NCBI RefSeq assembly: GCF_900105075.1
Contig: NZ_FNSK01000004.1
Location: forward strand, 181,386-245,385
Direction of reading: 5' to 3'
Length of the DNA: 64,000 bases
Source: Rhodobacter sp. 24-YEA-8
GTDB lineage: Bacteria > Pseudomonadota > Alphaproteobacteria > Rhodobacterales > Rhodobacteraceae
Shown: positions 34,635 to 42,961 of the stretch, one piece after another
Layout: every line of letters begins with the position of its first letter
Numbering within the stretch: the stretch's first letter is position 1
Made by a program: the position numbers and the translations under genes
Notes under the pieces: model-generated
The model's input: the letters and a program-made list of their open reading frames with translations, nothing else
Databases searched by the model: none
Told to the model about the DNA's origin: nothing

Positions 34635-35915
34635 CTATTGCGCCAGTGAGAGATCGCGGAGGAACAGCGATATCTGTGGCACATAGGTGATGAGCATCAG
34701 TGACAGGATGATCGTCGTCACCGGCCAGATCAGCGGTTTGAACATCCGCTGCACCGGGATCTTCGCGACCGATGCAGCAGCGAAGAGGTTCACCCCAAGC
34801 GGCGGCGTGATCATCCCCATGGCAAGGTTCACGATCATGATCATGCCGAAATGCACCGGGTCGACGCCGTAAGCGATGGCGATCGGCGCAAGGATCGGCG
34901 CCAGCACCAGGATCGCCGCCGAGGTCTCGACAAACATGCCGACCACGAACAACAGCAGATTCACGAAGAGCAGGAAGGTGATCCAGCTCTCGAAACTGTC
35001 CGAGGCCCAGGCGCCAACCAGTTTCGGCAGGCCCGACATCGAGACGAGGAACGAGAACAGCCCCGCCGCCGCGATGATCAGCATGACCGCGCCGGTCGAG
35101 ACCACCGACTGGCGGAAGATTTTCGGCAAATCAGAGAAACGCAGCTCGCGATAGATGAAAAGCCCGATCACCAGCGCAAGGAAGACGGCAACGGCTGCGG
35201 CTTCGGTCGGGGTGAAGATCCCGCCATAGATGCCGCCCACGATCACCACCGGCATCATCAGCGACCAGAAGGCACTTGCCGCGGATTTCAGGAAGGGCTG
35301 ACGGTCATTTCCATCCTCTTTGCCGTAGCCTTTCATGCGGCACCAGATCTGCGTCATCACGATCAGTGCAACCGCGATCAGGATGCCCGGTCCGATACCG
35401 GCAATGAATACCTGCGTAACAGAGGTCTCAGTGGAGACCGCGTAAAGGATCATCGGGATCGAAGGCGGCAGGATGACGCCCAGCTCCGCCGAGGCCGCCT
35501 GAATCGTGCCCGCGACCGGGGTCGGATAGCCGTGCTTTACCATGGCCGGGATCAGGATCGCGCCCACGGCAAAGGTGGTTGCGACGGAGGAACCCGAGAT
35601 CGACGAAAAGATCATACAGGTCAGCACGCAGGAGGCGGCAAGCCCGCCCTGAACGCCGCCGACCAAGGATTTCGCAAAATCAACCAGCCGACGCGACACG
35701 CCGCCATGGCTCATCAGATTGCCGGCAAGGATGAAGAACGGGATCGCCAGCAGCGGAAAGCTGTCCAGCGCGTTGAACATCTTTTGCGGCACCACCATCA
35801 GCGGCAGATTGCTGAACATGGTAATGCCGAAGATCGCCGAAAGCGCGATGGCAACCGCCACCGGCACCGATAGCGCGAAGAGAACAATCAGCGCGGATAC
35901 GAGAGCGATATTCAT
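34635..35915 (-). CDS. TRAP transporter large permease, DctM family
   Basis: 426 aa with about 12 hydrophobic segments; family motifs L-A-I-P-F-F-I-L-A-G-N-L-M-S-H-G-G near 55 and P-P-S-I-P-M-I-L-Y-A near 150. Overlaps the DctQ stop by 4 bp. It is the ion-driven channel of a tripartite importer for an organic acid. Confidence 0.9.
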   Translation of the reverse strand: MNIALVSALIVLFALSVPVAVAIALSAIFGITMFSNLPLMVVPQKMFNALDSFPLLAIPFFILAGNLMSHGGVSRRLVDFAKSLVGGVQGGLAASCVLTCMIFSSISGSSVATTFAVGAILIPAMVKHGYPTPVAGTIQAASAELGVILPPSIPMILYAVSTETSVTQVFIAGIGPGILIAVALIVMTQIWCRMKGYGKEDGNDRQPFLKSAASAFWSLMMPVVIVGGIYGGIFTPTEAAAVAVFLALVIGLFIYRELRFSDLPKIFRQSVVSTGAVMLIIAAAGLFSFLVSMSGLPKLVGAWASDSFESWITFLLFVNLLLFVVGMFVETSAAILVLAPILAPIAIAYGVDPVHFGMIMIVNLAMGMITPPLGVNLFAAASVAKIPVQRMFKPLIWPVTTIILSLMLITYVPQISLFLRDLSLAQ

Positions 35916-36397
35916 TCGGGCAACCTTTCATCCGCGACCGGGCGGAAATGGCCGAGCAGCACGCCCGGCAGCGCGCAGATGCAGCCAACGGGGATTGCCG
36001 AATAGAACCAGGCCATCGATACGCCGAGCATGGCGATCTTCTGGTTCGCGACCCGCATCGCCATCTGGATCCCGTACCAGGACATCACGAAGAGGAAGAC
36101 AAGCGTCAGCACAAAGACCGCCCAGAGCACCAGAGACTTGATCGGCGCCGGCACCACGTCGCGAATGAATTCCAGCGGAATCATGGCGTTGAGGCGGAAC
36201 CCGGCACAGGCGGCCATGAAGACCATCCAGATCACCGTGCCGCGCGCCAGAATTTCGGTCCAGGCCAGCGAATGCCCGCCCCCGAAACGCGACACCACCT
36301 GCAGGAAGACCAGAATTGCGGATACGGCAAGCAATGCAGCCGCGATATTATGTGTAAGAGAGACAAATTTCTCTCCGGCGTGCACAAGCCTGCGCAT
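35912..36397 (-). CDS. TRAP transporter small permease, DctQ family
   Basis: 161 aa, four membrane segments; W-T-E-I-L-A-R near residue 45 is the DctQ signature. It lies between the binding protein (96 bp upstream, with a hairpin) and DctM (ATGA overlap). It holds DctM and docks the binding protein. Confidence 0.88.
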   Translation of the reverse strand: MRRLVHAGEKFVSLTHNIAAALLAVSAILVFLQVVSRFGGGHSLAWTEILARGTVIWMVFMAACAGFRLNAMIPLEFIRDVVPAPIKSLVLWAVFVLTLVFLFVMSWYGIQMAMRVANQKIAMLGVSMAWFYSAIPVGCICALPGVLLGHFRPVADERLPE

Positions 36398-36432
36398 CGC
36401 TCCTCCTCCATATGTTGTTGTGGGAGAGTTGG

Positions 36433-36484
36433 GTCGCGCCCCTGTCCTGGCTCTTCAGCAGGGCCTGTCCAGACGAGGCGCGAC
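36433..36484 (-). other. Hairpin between dctP and dctQ
   Basis: GTCGCGCC (36433-36440) pairs with GGCGCGAC (36477-36484), closing a 36-nt loop with further partial pairing. It lies between the binding-protein stop and dctQ. Such elements usually favour the dctP message over the permease part. Confidence 0.5.
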
Positions 36485-36493
36485 GGGCTCAGC

Positions 36494-37477
36494 TCACTGC
36501 TGTGCGGCGCGGATTTTCTCGAGCGTCTCGCTGCCATAGGTCGAGGTGAAAACGTCATAGACCGCGGAAACCGCCTCGGCGAAAGCTTCCTGGTCGACGG
36601 TTTCGATCACTTCCATGCCATTGGCGCGCAGCATTTCAAGGCCGCGCTTTTCGTCGTTTTCGACATAGGCGCGATTGGCGGCAACACCGGCGGCGGCCGC
36701 TTCTCGCACCCAGCCCTGCTCTTCTTCGCTCAGCTGGTCCCAATGGACTTTCGACATCATGATCAGCGAGGGCGAATAGAAATGGCCAGTCAGCGTCGCG
36801 TATTTCTGCACTTCCCAGATGCGGTTCGCGATGAAGATCGACATCGGCGTTTCCTGGCCGTCGATGGTGCCCTGTTGCAGCGCGGTGATGACCTCGTTCC
36901 AGGACATCGGCAGCGGTGCGGCCCCAAGCGCGGTGAAAGACCCCAGATGGATGTCATTTTCCATCGTGCGGATCTTCATGTCCTTCATGTCTTCCGGGGT
37001 CTCGATCGGCTTTTTCGAATTGGTGACATAGCGGAAGCCGTTTTCGGCCCAACCAAGCGCCATGATCCCGATCGGTTCGAAATCGTCCAGAAGGTCCTGG
37101 CCAATCGGACCGTCAAGGATGGCGCGGGCATTGGCGTAATCTTTGAACAGGAACGGCAGGTCGAGAACATAGGTCGAAGGCACGAAGCCACCAACCGGAC
37201 CGGTCGAGGTGACACCCATTTCGATGGAGCCGATCTGCATCCCCTCGAGGATCTCGCGCTCGCCACCAAGGACGCCATTGGCTTTGATCTCGACCGTGAT
37301 ATCGCCGCCCGAAAGCTCTTCGATCTTTTCCTTAAAGGCCTTGGCTGCCGCGCCGTAATGCGATTCTTCCGGCGGCGTCATCGCTATATTCAGAGTGCGG
37401 GCTTCAAGTGCAGTCCCAGCCAGCACGGCACAAGCCGAAACGGCAGAAAGCGCCAGAGCGCGGAAATTAAAAGACAT
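36494..37477 (-). CDS. TRAP transporter substrate-binding protein, DctP family
   Basis: 327 aa. Signal peptide of about 26 residues (L-A-L-S-A-V-S-A-C-A-V-L-A-G-T-A-L-E-A). Mature part with P-P-E-E-S-H-Y-G-A-A-A-K near 40, L-P-F-L-F-K-D near 115 and the carboxylate-binding arginine region K-I-R-T-M-E-N near 170. First gene of the minus-strand operon; the promoter is in 37478-37633 with a GntR-type palindrome. Confidence 0.9.
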   Translation of the reverse strand: MSFNFRALALSAVSACAVLAGTALEARTLNIAMTPPEESHYGAAAKAFKEKIEELSGGDITVEIKANGVLGGEREILEGMQIGSIEMGVTSTGPVGGFVPSTYVLDLPFLFKDYANARAILDGPIGQDLLDDFEPIGIMALGWAENGFRYVTNSKKPIETPEDMKDMKIRTMENDIHLGSFTALGAAPLPMSWNEVITALQQGTIDGQETPMSIFIANRIWEVQKYATLTGHFYSPSLIMMSKVHWDQLSEEEQGWVREAAAAGVAANRAYVENDEKRGLEMLRANGMEVIETVDQEAFAEAVSAVYDVFTSTYGSETLEKIRAAQQ

Positions 37478-37548
37478 TTTATCCTCCCTGGGGTGGCGGG
37501 ACTCCCTCCAGAAACGCGCACCACCCTTGTCATGATATCAACGTATGG

Positions 37549-37563
37549 ATCGGAAAATCCGAT
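37549..37563 (+). promoter_or_regulatory. Candidate GntR/FCD operator between dctP and the regulator
   Basis: ATCGGA (37549-37554), AAA, TCCGAT (37558-37563): a perfect 6-bp inverted repeat, followed by GATACGATACGAT. It is 71 bp before the GntR start and 72 bp before dctP, so it can serve both divergent promoters. Confidence 0.55.
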
Positions 37564-37633
37564 ACGATACGATTTTACGCTAGACATCCGATGCGGAAGG
37601 GTCAAGAGATTACGGACGGGGAGGAGACGGAAA

Positions 37634-38344
37634 ATGTCAGGGAAGACGCTTAGCCCACAATTATCTTCTGCGGCGCAGCCCCCGCGGGAGAAGCATGTGT
37701 CGCAGCCGCTCGGGGATGAGATTTATGACGCTTTGCTGGGGGATCTGATCTCGCTCCGGATTCCACCGGGCGAAAGGCTCTCGGTCGATGCGCTCGCAAG
37801 GCATTTCGGCGTCTCGCAGACGCCGATCCGGGCGGCTCTGATCCGGCTGGAATCCGAAGGGCTTGTGCAGCAGAAATTCAATTCCGGCTTTTCCGCCGCC
37901 CCCCTTCCCGAGGGCAGATATTTTCGCGATGTCTATGCCTTTCGCCGCATGATTGAGCCGGAACTGGCGGCGCTGGCGGCAGAGAAGGCAACCGCCGAAG
38001 ACATCGCGGCCCTCGAAGAGCTTTGCGCAGAGATGAGTCGCATCGCCGCCGAAAGCCGGCCCGATAATTTCGGCAGCTTTGCCGAGCGCGACAATGCCTT
38101 CCACGCCCGGATCGCTCGGATCGCTGGCAACCAGGTCGCCGCCGAAGCGCTGGCGCGGCTCTATATCCATTCGAATCTGTTTCGCCTGCGCTATCACGCG
38201 ACGATCACGACAAGCGCGGTCAGCGAACATATGGACTTGCTGGATACTCTCAGAAACAAGGATGCCGCAGCCGCAAGGGAAACCATGGCCCGCCACCTTG
38301 GCCATTCGAAAGACCGGGTTGAGCCGTTCTTTATCGAAAGCTGA
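37634..38344 (+). CDS. GntR-family transcriptional regulator with FCD ligand domain
   Basis: 236 aa from the ATG at 37634, with a GGGGAGGAGA ribosome site; a longer upstream frame is overlap with dctP. Winged HTH (residues 20-90: Y-D-A-L-L-G-D-L-I, S-V-D-A-L-A-R-H-F-G-V-S-Q-T-P-I-R) and an all-helical FCD domain with the metal/carboxylate residues in D-N-A-F-H and H and E-H-M-D-L-L-D. It very likely represses or activates the TRAP operon and its own downstream genes in response to the transported acid. Confidence 0.87.
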   Translation: MSGKTLSPQLSSAAQPPREKHVSQPLGDEIYDALLGDLISLRIPPGERLSVDALARHFGVSQTPIRAALIRLESEGLVQQKFNSGFSAAPLPEGRYFRDVYAFRRMIEPELAALAAEKATAEDIAALEELCAEMSRIAAESRPDNFGSFAERDNAFHARIARIAGNQVAAEALARLYIHSNLFRLRYHATITTSAVSEHMDLLDTLRNKDAAAARETMARHLGHSKDRVEPFFIES

Positions 38345-38409
38345 AACCCGTCTGAAATCAGATACCTATGAGGCGCGCAGCCGCCTCTTGTCAGATATGG
38401 AGGAAAATC

Positions 38410-39870
38410 ATGGCACTTGATCAACTGATGTGGATCGATTCCACGAAAGTGTTCGTAAACGGCGCATGGGTCACGCCCGCGGGCGCTGAGACGATCCCGG
38501 TTGAGAACCCCTCGACCGGGGAAGTGATTGGTCAGATCGGGCGTGGCACCACCGCCGAGGTCGATGCCGCCGTCGCCGCTGCACGTGGCGCGCTGAATGG
38601 CGAATGGGGGAAGCTGACCGCGACACAGCGCGGCCGGATCCTCATGAAAATGTCCGCGCTGGTGCTGGAACGCGCCGAAGAGCTCGCGATGATCGAGACG
38701 CTGGATGTCGGCAAACCGCTGAACCAGTCGCGCAATGATTCCATCGCGCTCGCCCGCTACCTGGAATTCTACGCCGGTGCCGCCGACAAGCTGATGGGCA
38801 CCACGATCCCCTATCAGGAAGGCTTCACGGTCTACACCTTGCGTGAGCCGCATGGCGTTTGCGGCATCATCATCCCGTGGAATTACCCGATGCAGATCCT
38901 CGGGCGCGGTGTCGGTGCGGCGCTCGCTGCCGGGAATACGGTTGTGCTGAAGCCGGCAGAAGACGCCTCGCTTTCGTCACTGGCGGTTGCCGCCATCGCG
39001 GCTGAGGCCGGGGTTCCGGCAGGTGTGATCAACGTGGTCACCGGCTATGGCCATGACGTGGGCGCACATCTTTCGTCGCATCCGGGCATCAACCATGTGT
39101 CCTTCACCGGCTCGGTCGGAACCGGGGTCCGCATCCAGGAGGCGGCGGCGAAGAATGTCGTGCCGGTGACGCTCGAGCTCGGCGGCAAATCGCCGCATAT
39201 CGTGTTCGACGATGTCGATCTGGAGAAAGCTATGCCGGTGCTGGTCGGCGCCTGTATGCAAAATGCCGGCCAGACCTGTTCAGCCGCCTCGCGCGTGCTG
39301 GTGCAAAAGGGCATCTATGAAGAGGTCAAGGCCCGTATGATCGCGATCTATGAGGGCCTGACGGTTGGTCCGGCGATTGAAAGCCACAATCTCGGCCCTG
39401 TCGTCTCGAAAAAACAGCATCAGATCGTTCAGGGTTTCATCGACCGTGGTCGTGCCGAACTGACCACCGCAGCCCAGGGCAAGCTGCACGCTGACGCACC
39501 GGCAGGCGGCAATTACATCCTGCCGACGCTCTTCTCGGAAGTCTCGCCGGATCACGCCCTGGCACAGCAGGAGATTTTCGGGCCGGTACAGGTTCTGATT
39601 CCCTTCGAGGATGAAGAAGAGGCCCTGAAAATCGCCAATGGCACCGATTACGGCCTGGTGACCGGCGTCTGGACCCAGGACGGCTCGCGTCAGCTGCGCA
39701 TGGCAAGGAAGATCCATTCCGGCCAGGTCTTCATCAACAATTACGGTGCAGGCGGCGGGATCGAGCTTCCCTTCGGCGGTGTCGGCAAATCCGGCCATGG
39801 CCGCGAAAAGGGCTTCGAGGCGCTGAACGGCTTCACCCATATCAAGACCGTGACCATCAGCCACGGCTGA
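38410..39870 (+). CDS. NAD-dependent aldehyde dehydrogenase (betaine-aldehyde-type)
   Basis: 486 aa from the ATG at 38410, with a perfect AGGA ribosome site. P-W-N-Y-P-M-Q-I near 152, F-T-G-S-V-G-T-G near 232, base Glu in L-E-L-G-G-K-S-P-H and nucleophile Cys in N-A-G-Q-T-C-S-A-A-S-R. Downstream of the GntR gene, 65 bp away, so likely in its regulon. The substrate is unknown but should be an aldehyde of the same pathway. Confidence 0.86.
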   Translation: MALDQLMWIDSTKVFVNGAWVTPAGAETIPVENPSTGEVIGQIGRGTTAEVDAAVAAARGALNGEWGKLTATQRGRILMKMSALVLERAEELAMIETLDVGKPLNQSRNDSIALARYLEFYAGAADKLMGTTIPYQEGFTVYTLREPHGVCGIIIPWNYPMQILGRGVGAALAAGNTVVLKPAEDASLSSLAVAAIAAEAGVPAGVINVVTGYGHDVGAHLSSHPGINHVSFTGSVGTGVRIQEAAAKNVVPVTLELGGKSPHIVFDDVDLEKAMPVLVGACMQNAGQTCSAASRVLVQKGIYEEVKARMIAIYEGLTVGPAIESHNLGPVVSKKQHQIVQGFIDRGRAELTTAAQGKLHADAPAGGNYILPTLFSEVSPDHALAQQEIFGPVQVLIPFEDEEEALKIANGTDYGLVTGVWTQDGSRQLRMARKIHSGQVFINNYGAGGGIELPFGGVGKSGHGREKGFEALNGFTHIKTVTISHG

Positions 39871-39881
39871 GACAGATCCCT

Positions 39882-39907
39882 GCGGGCGCGTGAAGGAACG
39901 CGCCCGC
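39882..39907 (+). terminator. Hairpin after the aldehyde dehydrogenase gene
   Basis: Perfect 10-bp stem GCGGGCGCGT (39882-39891) / ACGCGCCCGC (39898-39907) with a 6-nt loop, followed by CCCTTCTC. It could attenuate transcription into the downstream ApnO-like gene. Confidence 0.55.
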
Positions 39908-39987
39908 CCCTTCTCATATCGCAACGGCAAGCCCCCCGTTTTTGCGGGCCGGCCTGTTGTTGCCGCGAACCCGCTGGGGACATCACC

Positions 39988-40815
39988 ATGACCAGAATAG
40001 CTCTGTTCGGCGCGGGCGGAAAAATGGGCACCCGCCTGACCCGCAATCTCTTGAAAACCGATTTCGATGTGGCCCATGTCGAACTGTCACCCGAAGGTCA
40101 GCAGCGCCTGAAAGATGATTTCGCGGTCACCTGTGTCGCGCCCGATGAGGCGATCATCGGTGCCGACGTCGTGGTGCTGGCCGTGCCCGATGCGGTGATC
40201 GGCAAGGTCGCAAGCCTGGTGGTGCCGAAGCTCGCCTCTGGCACGGTCGTCATCTGTCTTGACCCCGCTGCGCCCCATGCCGGCCATCTGCCACCGCGCG
40301 ATGATATCGCCTATTTCGTCACGCATCCCTGCCATCCGGGCCTCTTCCGCAATGAGGACAGCGAGGCCGGACGGCGTGATTTCTTTGGCGGCGTTGCGGC
40401 ACCCCAGGGCATCGTCAACGCACTGATGCAGGGCAGCGAGGCGCAATATGCGCTTGGCGACGCGGTTGCCCGCGCGATCTTTGCTCCGGTTGCCCGCAGT
40501 CACCGCGTGACCGTCGAGCATATGGCCTATCTGGAGCCCGGGCTGACCGAAACCGTCTGCGCCTCGCTGGTCACCGTGCTTCGCGAAGCGATGGAAGAAG
40601 TGATCCGGCGCGGCATTGACCGCGACTGCGCGCGCGAGTTCCTGCTTGGTCATATGAGCGTGCTGACCGCCGTGATGTTCGACGAGATCCCAGGCAAATT
40701 CTCGGAGGCCTGCGAGAAGGCTATTGAATTCGGCAAGCCGATGCTGATGCGCGATGACTGGAAAAAGGTGTTCGAGCCCGAGGAAATCCGCGCAAGCATC
40801 GTACGGATCACCTGA
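39988..40815 (+). CDS. D-apionate oxidoisomerase-like protein (phosphogluconate-dehydrogenase C-terminal-domain family)
   Basis: 275 aa. N-terminal Rossmann I-A-L-F-G-A-G-G-K-M-G-T-R near residue 4; then L-D-P-A-A-P-H-A-G near 94, T-H-P-C-H-P near 112, E-H-M-A-Y-L-E-P near 178 and F-L-L-G-H near 218. From memory these motifs recur in the D-apionate oxidoisomerase (ApnO) family, which oxidises and isomerises the branched acid D-apionate. The aldehyde dehydrogenase and TRAP transporter nearby fit a branched or polyhydroxylated acid, but the partner kinases or RuBisCO-like proteins of known apionate routes are absent, so the substrate is open. Confidence 0.7.
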   Translation: MTRIALFGAGGKMGTRLTRNLLKTDFDVAHVELSPEGQQRLKDDFAVTCVAPDEAIIGADVVVLAVPDAVIGKVASLVVPKLASGTVVICLDPAAPHAGHLPPRDDIAYFVTHPCHPGLFRNEDSEAGRRDFFGGVAAPQGIVNALMQGSEAQYALGDAVARAIFAPVARSHRVTVEHMAYLEPGLTETVCASLVTVLREAMEEVIRRGIDRDCAREFLLGHMSVLTAVMFDEIPGKFSEACEKAIEFGKPMLMRDDWKKVFEPEEIRASIVRIT

Positions 40816-40829
40816 ACAGCCAGACGAGG

Positions 40830-40854
40830 CGGAGACCGGTTTTCCCGGTCTCCG
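40830..40854 (+). terminator. Hairpin at the end of the GntR/ALDH/ApnO-like transcript
   Basis: Perfect 10-bp stem CGGAGACCGG (40830-40839) / CCGGTCTCCG (40845-40854) with a 5-nt loop (TTTTC). There is no T-tract after it. The stretch 40855-41047 that follows shows nothing else. Confidence 0.6.
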
Positions 40855-41047
40855 TATCCCGGCAATATGCCTGTGGCGACAATAGTCCGGCGCAGTGGCG
40901 CCAGGCTCCGGGTAGTGTCAGGTCCCGGTCGGAACCGACATCGCCGCTCGCAGGAATTACCTGCGCAGCCATGTATCCGCCATGACATGTATTGACCCGG
41001 CGAAACCTGCTCAGGTTACCGCAGATCTGCGGGGCGCTGCTTTTCAC

Positions 41048-41372
41048 AAAGTCATGCATGTTCTTTGCCCATTGCATGGCGACAGGGAAGCATTTTGCAC
41101 TGGGCAGGATCAGGAACGTTATCGGCAGCACCGTCGCCAGCACGATAGTGGCAACCGCAAGCGAGCTGAGGTTGGTATCGGTCATCAGGATCTGGACCAT
41201 AAAGCGCGCGATATGGCAGATGATCAGCATGGTGATATAGGCTGGCCCGTCATCCGCGCTGAGGCGAAAGATCCTCACCGCAGGCAGGGCAATGCTGGCG
41301 CATGGCACGGAACAGGGCCGGCTTCAGCGGGCGCAATTCATAGCCGTTGTCATCGCGCTGAGTATCCGACAT
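41048..41372 (-). pseudogene. DUF983 family protein gene, frameshifted
   Basis: From an ATG at 41372 with an AGGAGG ribosome site the protein begins like DUF983 (R-P-L-K-P-A-L-F-R-A, H-C-P-A-C-G-E-D-L-S-P-Q-R) and hits TGA just where A-D-D-G-P-A-Y should follow. The rest continues in another frame: A-D-D-G-P-A-Y-I-T-M-L-I, membrane segments, then M-Q-W-A-K-N-M-H. The family usually reads Q-R-A-D-D, so a CG dinucleotide seems to be missing at about 41254-41259. The first of the two zinc-ribbon cysteine pairs is also missing. Inactive unless it is a sequencing error. Confidence 0.72.
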
Positions 41373-41403
41373 GGAATCCTCCTGACTTGCCACGAATGCT
41401 ACT

Positions 41404-41460
41404 CATACATATGCGATAAATTGTATTTTTATGTGAAAAACAATTTACCGCATATGTATG
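41404..41460. repeat. 57-bp AT-rich near-perfect inverted repeat
   Basis: Two 21-bp arms (41404-41424 and 41440-41460) match with one mismatch around a 15-nt loop; the outer ends read CATACATATGCG and CGCATATGTATG. It is far more AT-rich than its surroundings. It lies 14 bp after the MTHFR-like stop and 32 bp before the DUF983 start, so it may be a terminator, an operator or an integration scar. Confidence 0.8.
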
Positions 41461-41474
41461 TTTTCTTGCAGGGC

Positions 41475-42290
41475 TCAAGCCAAGCCTGGCCAGGATTGCG
41501 CCCATTTCGCGGCAATGCCGATCCCGCCGAAAGGGTAGAGATGAGCGTCGATGCGGCCGGTATCCATATTGGAAAGCCGCTCTTTCAGCACTTGGAGGAA
41601 TGGCTCGGGTGCGGTGATCAGTGCCGGATCATCAGGCATTTGATACCGGGCAAGAATGGAGGCATTGGCCTTTGTACCGAACATCCGCGCATAGGTCAGC
41701 AGCCGCCCTGCCGGGGCCGGAGCATTGACACCGAGCCGGACAAGGTTGGCGATCCCGCGGGCCCGCAGCTCAGAAAGCCAGGCTGGGATGGCCATTGGAT
41801 CCAGCACGAACTGCGTCGTGATTTCGAAGGATACCCCTGCCTCATTGAGGAAGTGACGCTTCCATTCGAGCGCCTGCCAGAGGGTGTCTGTGGGTATAGC
41901 AGGGTGCCCCTCGGGATAGGCCACGATGCCGATTGAGGTAATGCCAAAGCGTTTCAGAACACCGCTTTTCATAAGCTCCATAGAGTTCTGATAAGGCCCC
42001 TGCGGGGTATCGGGGTCGCCACCGACAAAGAGGAACCGCTCCGGTGCGGCGGCTTCCTGGTAGCCCGAGATCACCGTAGCCGCATCGGTCTCTGACATCA
42101 GACGGCGCGATGAAATGATAGGAACCGGCTGGAACCCGCAAGCCCGGATCACGCGGGCGGCGTTGAACCGCTGTGCATGCGTCTCATTGCCGAGAAAGGC
42201 GATATTGATCTGGGTGCCGGGAGGGATCAGCGCCTGTGCCTCTTCGATCTGGCGCACGGCTTTTCCGGTGATTTCCAGCGCATATCCCAT
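41475..42290 (-). CDS. Methylenetetrahydrofolate reductase family protein
   Basis: 271 aa from the ATG at 42290; the open frame upstream has no family likeness. F-A-D-binding (beta/alpha)8 barrel: P-G-T-Q-I-N-I-A-F near residue 22, F-V-G-G-D-P-D-T-P near 103, and F-E-I-T-T-Q-F-V-L-D-P near 170, corresponding to the glutamine-containing folate site. Shorter than MetF (about 295 aa), as in orphan MTHFR-like proteins that feed one-carbon units from demethylation or amine catabolism. No metH or folate gene is nearby. It sits in a decay zone but looks intact. Confidence 0.78.
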   Translation of the reverse strand: MGYALEITGKAVRQIEEAQALIPPGTQINIAFLGNETHAQRFNAARVIRACGFQPVPIISSRRLMSETDAATVISGYQEAAAPERFLFVGGDPDTPQGPYQNSMELMKSGVLKRFGITSIGIVAYPEGHPAIPTDTLWQALEWKRHFLNEAGVSFEITTQFVLDPMAIPAWLSELRARGIANLVRLGVNAPAPAGRLLTYARMFGTKANASILARYQMPDDPALITAPEPFLQVLKERLSNMDTGRIDAHLYPFGGIGIAAKWAQSWPGLA

Positions 42291-42549
42291 GGTGGTTCCT
42301 GCCTGATGACGAGTGATGCTCCGCGCCAGTATCCATGCATTTCGTGGATCGTGTATGCTATAAATGCGACATTGTATGCTGCTTCCCGCCTCCGTTCCGG
42401 CATCCACAGCGCGCTCATGAGCGACATCAGGAGGTTGATCTTTTTTGCCGCCTGGTTTCGGAGACCCGTTACCTTGGGGAAGTCGGACTTGATGGTGGAG
42501 ATGAGTTCGCACGGCACCTTGTTGTTCAAAAGGAAGTCTTCAACAGGGT
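42291..42549. other. Region upstream of the MTHFR-like gene; possible promoter with repeats
   Basis: No complete gene. On the minus strand 42360-42375 and 42343-42358 both carry GCATACA, a spaced direct repeat like the ends of the 57-bp repeat beyond the gene. A minus-strand frame (42360-42560, containing P-C-E-L-I-S-T-I-K-S-D-F-P-K-V) has good codon use but I do not recognise it; it may be a truncated gene cut off at the junction near 42550. Confidence 0.4.
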
Positions 42550-42552
42550 GTC

Positions 42553-42950
42553 ACGGTCCGCCGTGGATCAGGGGGCGGATGCGGTGATCGTCTCGAACCA
42601 TGGCGGCAGGCAGCTGGATGGCGCGCCGTCAAGCATCAGTGCATTGCCTGCGATCGTGGCGAAGATCGGATCCCAGGCCGAGATTCATATCGATGGCGGT
42701 ATCCGCAGCGGCCAGGATCTTTTGCGCGCGCGCGCTTGGTGCCCATGCGGCCCATATCGGCCGGCCCTTTCTCTATGGGCTTGGCGCAATGGGAGAAACC
42801 GGTGTCCGCCGCTGCCTCGAAATCATCCATCGCGAGCTTGATATCACCATGGCACTCTGCGGCCAGACCGATATCGCGCAGGTCGATACAGCCATTCTGG
42901 CTGCCGCAGACCTGCCGGCCGGCTTTCCCCATACCTCTCTGACCGACTGA
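42553..42950 (+). pseudogene. C-terminal fragment of an LldD-like FMN-dependent alpha-hydroxyacid dehydrogenase, frameshifted
   Basis: Begins abruptly inside the family: A-V-D-Q-G-A-D-A-V-I-V-S-N-H-G-G-R-Q-L-D-G-A-P-S-S, then D-G-G-I-R-S-G-Q-D-L-L-R. The frame then slips at a CGCGCGCGCGC run (42725-42735) and continues in another frame as A-L-G-A-H-A-A-H-I-G-R-P-F-L-Y-G-L-G-A-M-G-E-T-G-V to the stop at 42950. The catalytic His (S-N-H-G-G-R) is there but the N-terminal two thirds are gone. Not functional. Confidence 0.85.
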
Positions 42951-42961
42951 AAGGACAAAAC

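Noticed and set aside
35948..38344. 798-codon plus-strand frame read through into the GntR gene
   Set aside because: Only the last 236 codons resemble a protein family; the true start is the ATG at 37634 with a strong ribosome site.
41404..41460. CRISPR-like or tRNA-like structure
   Set aside because: Only one inverted pair, no repeated spacers and no cloverleaf; a plain hairpin repeat.
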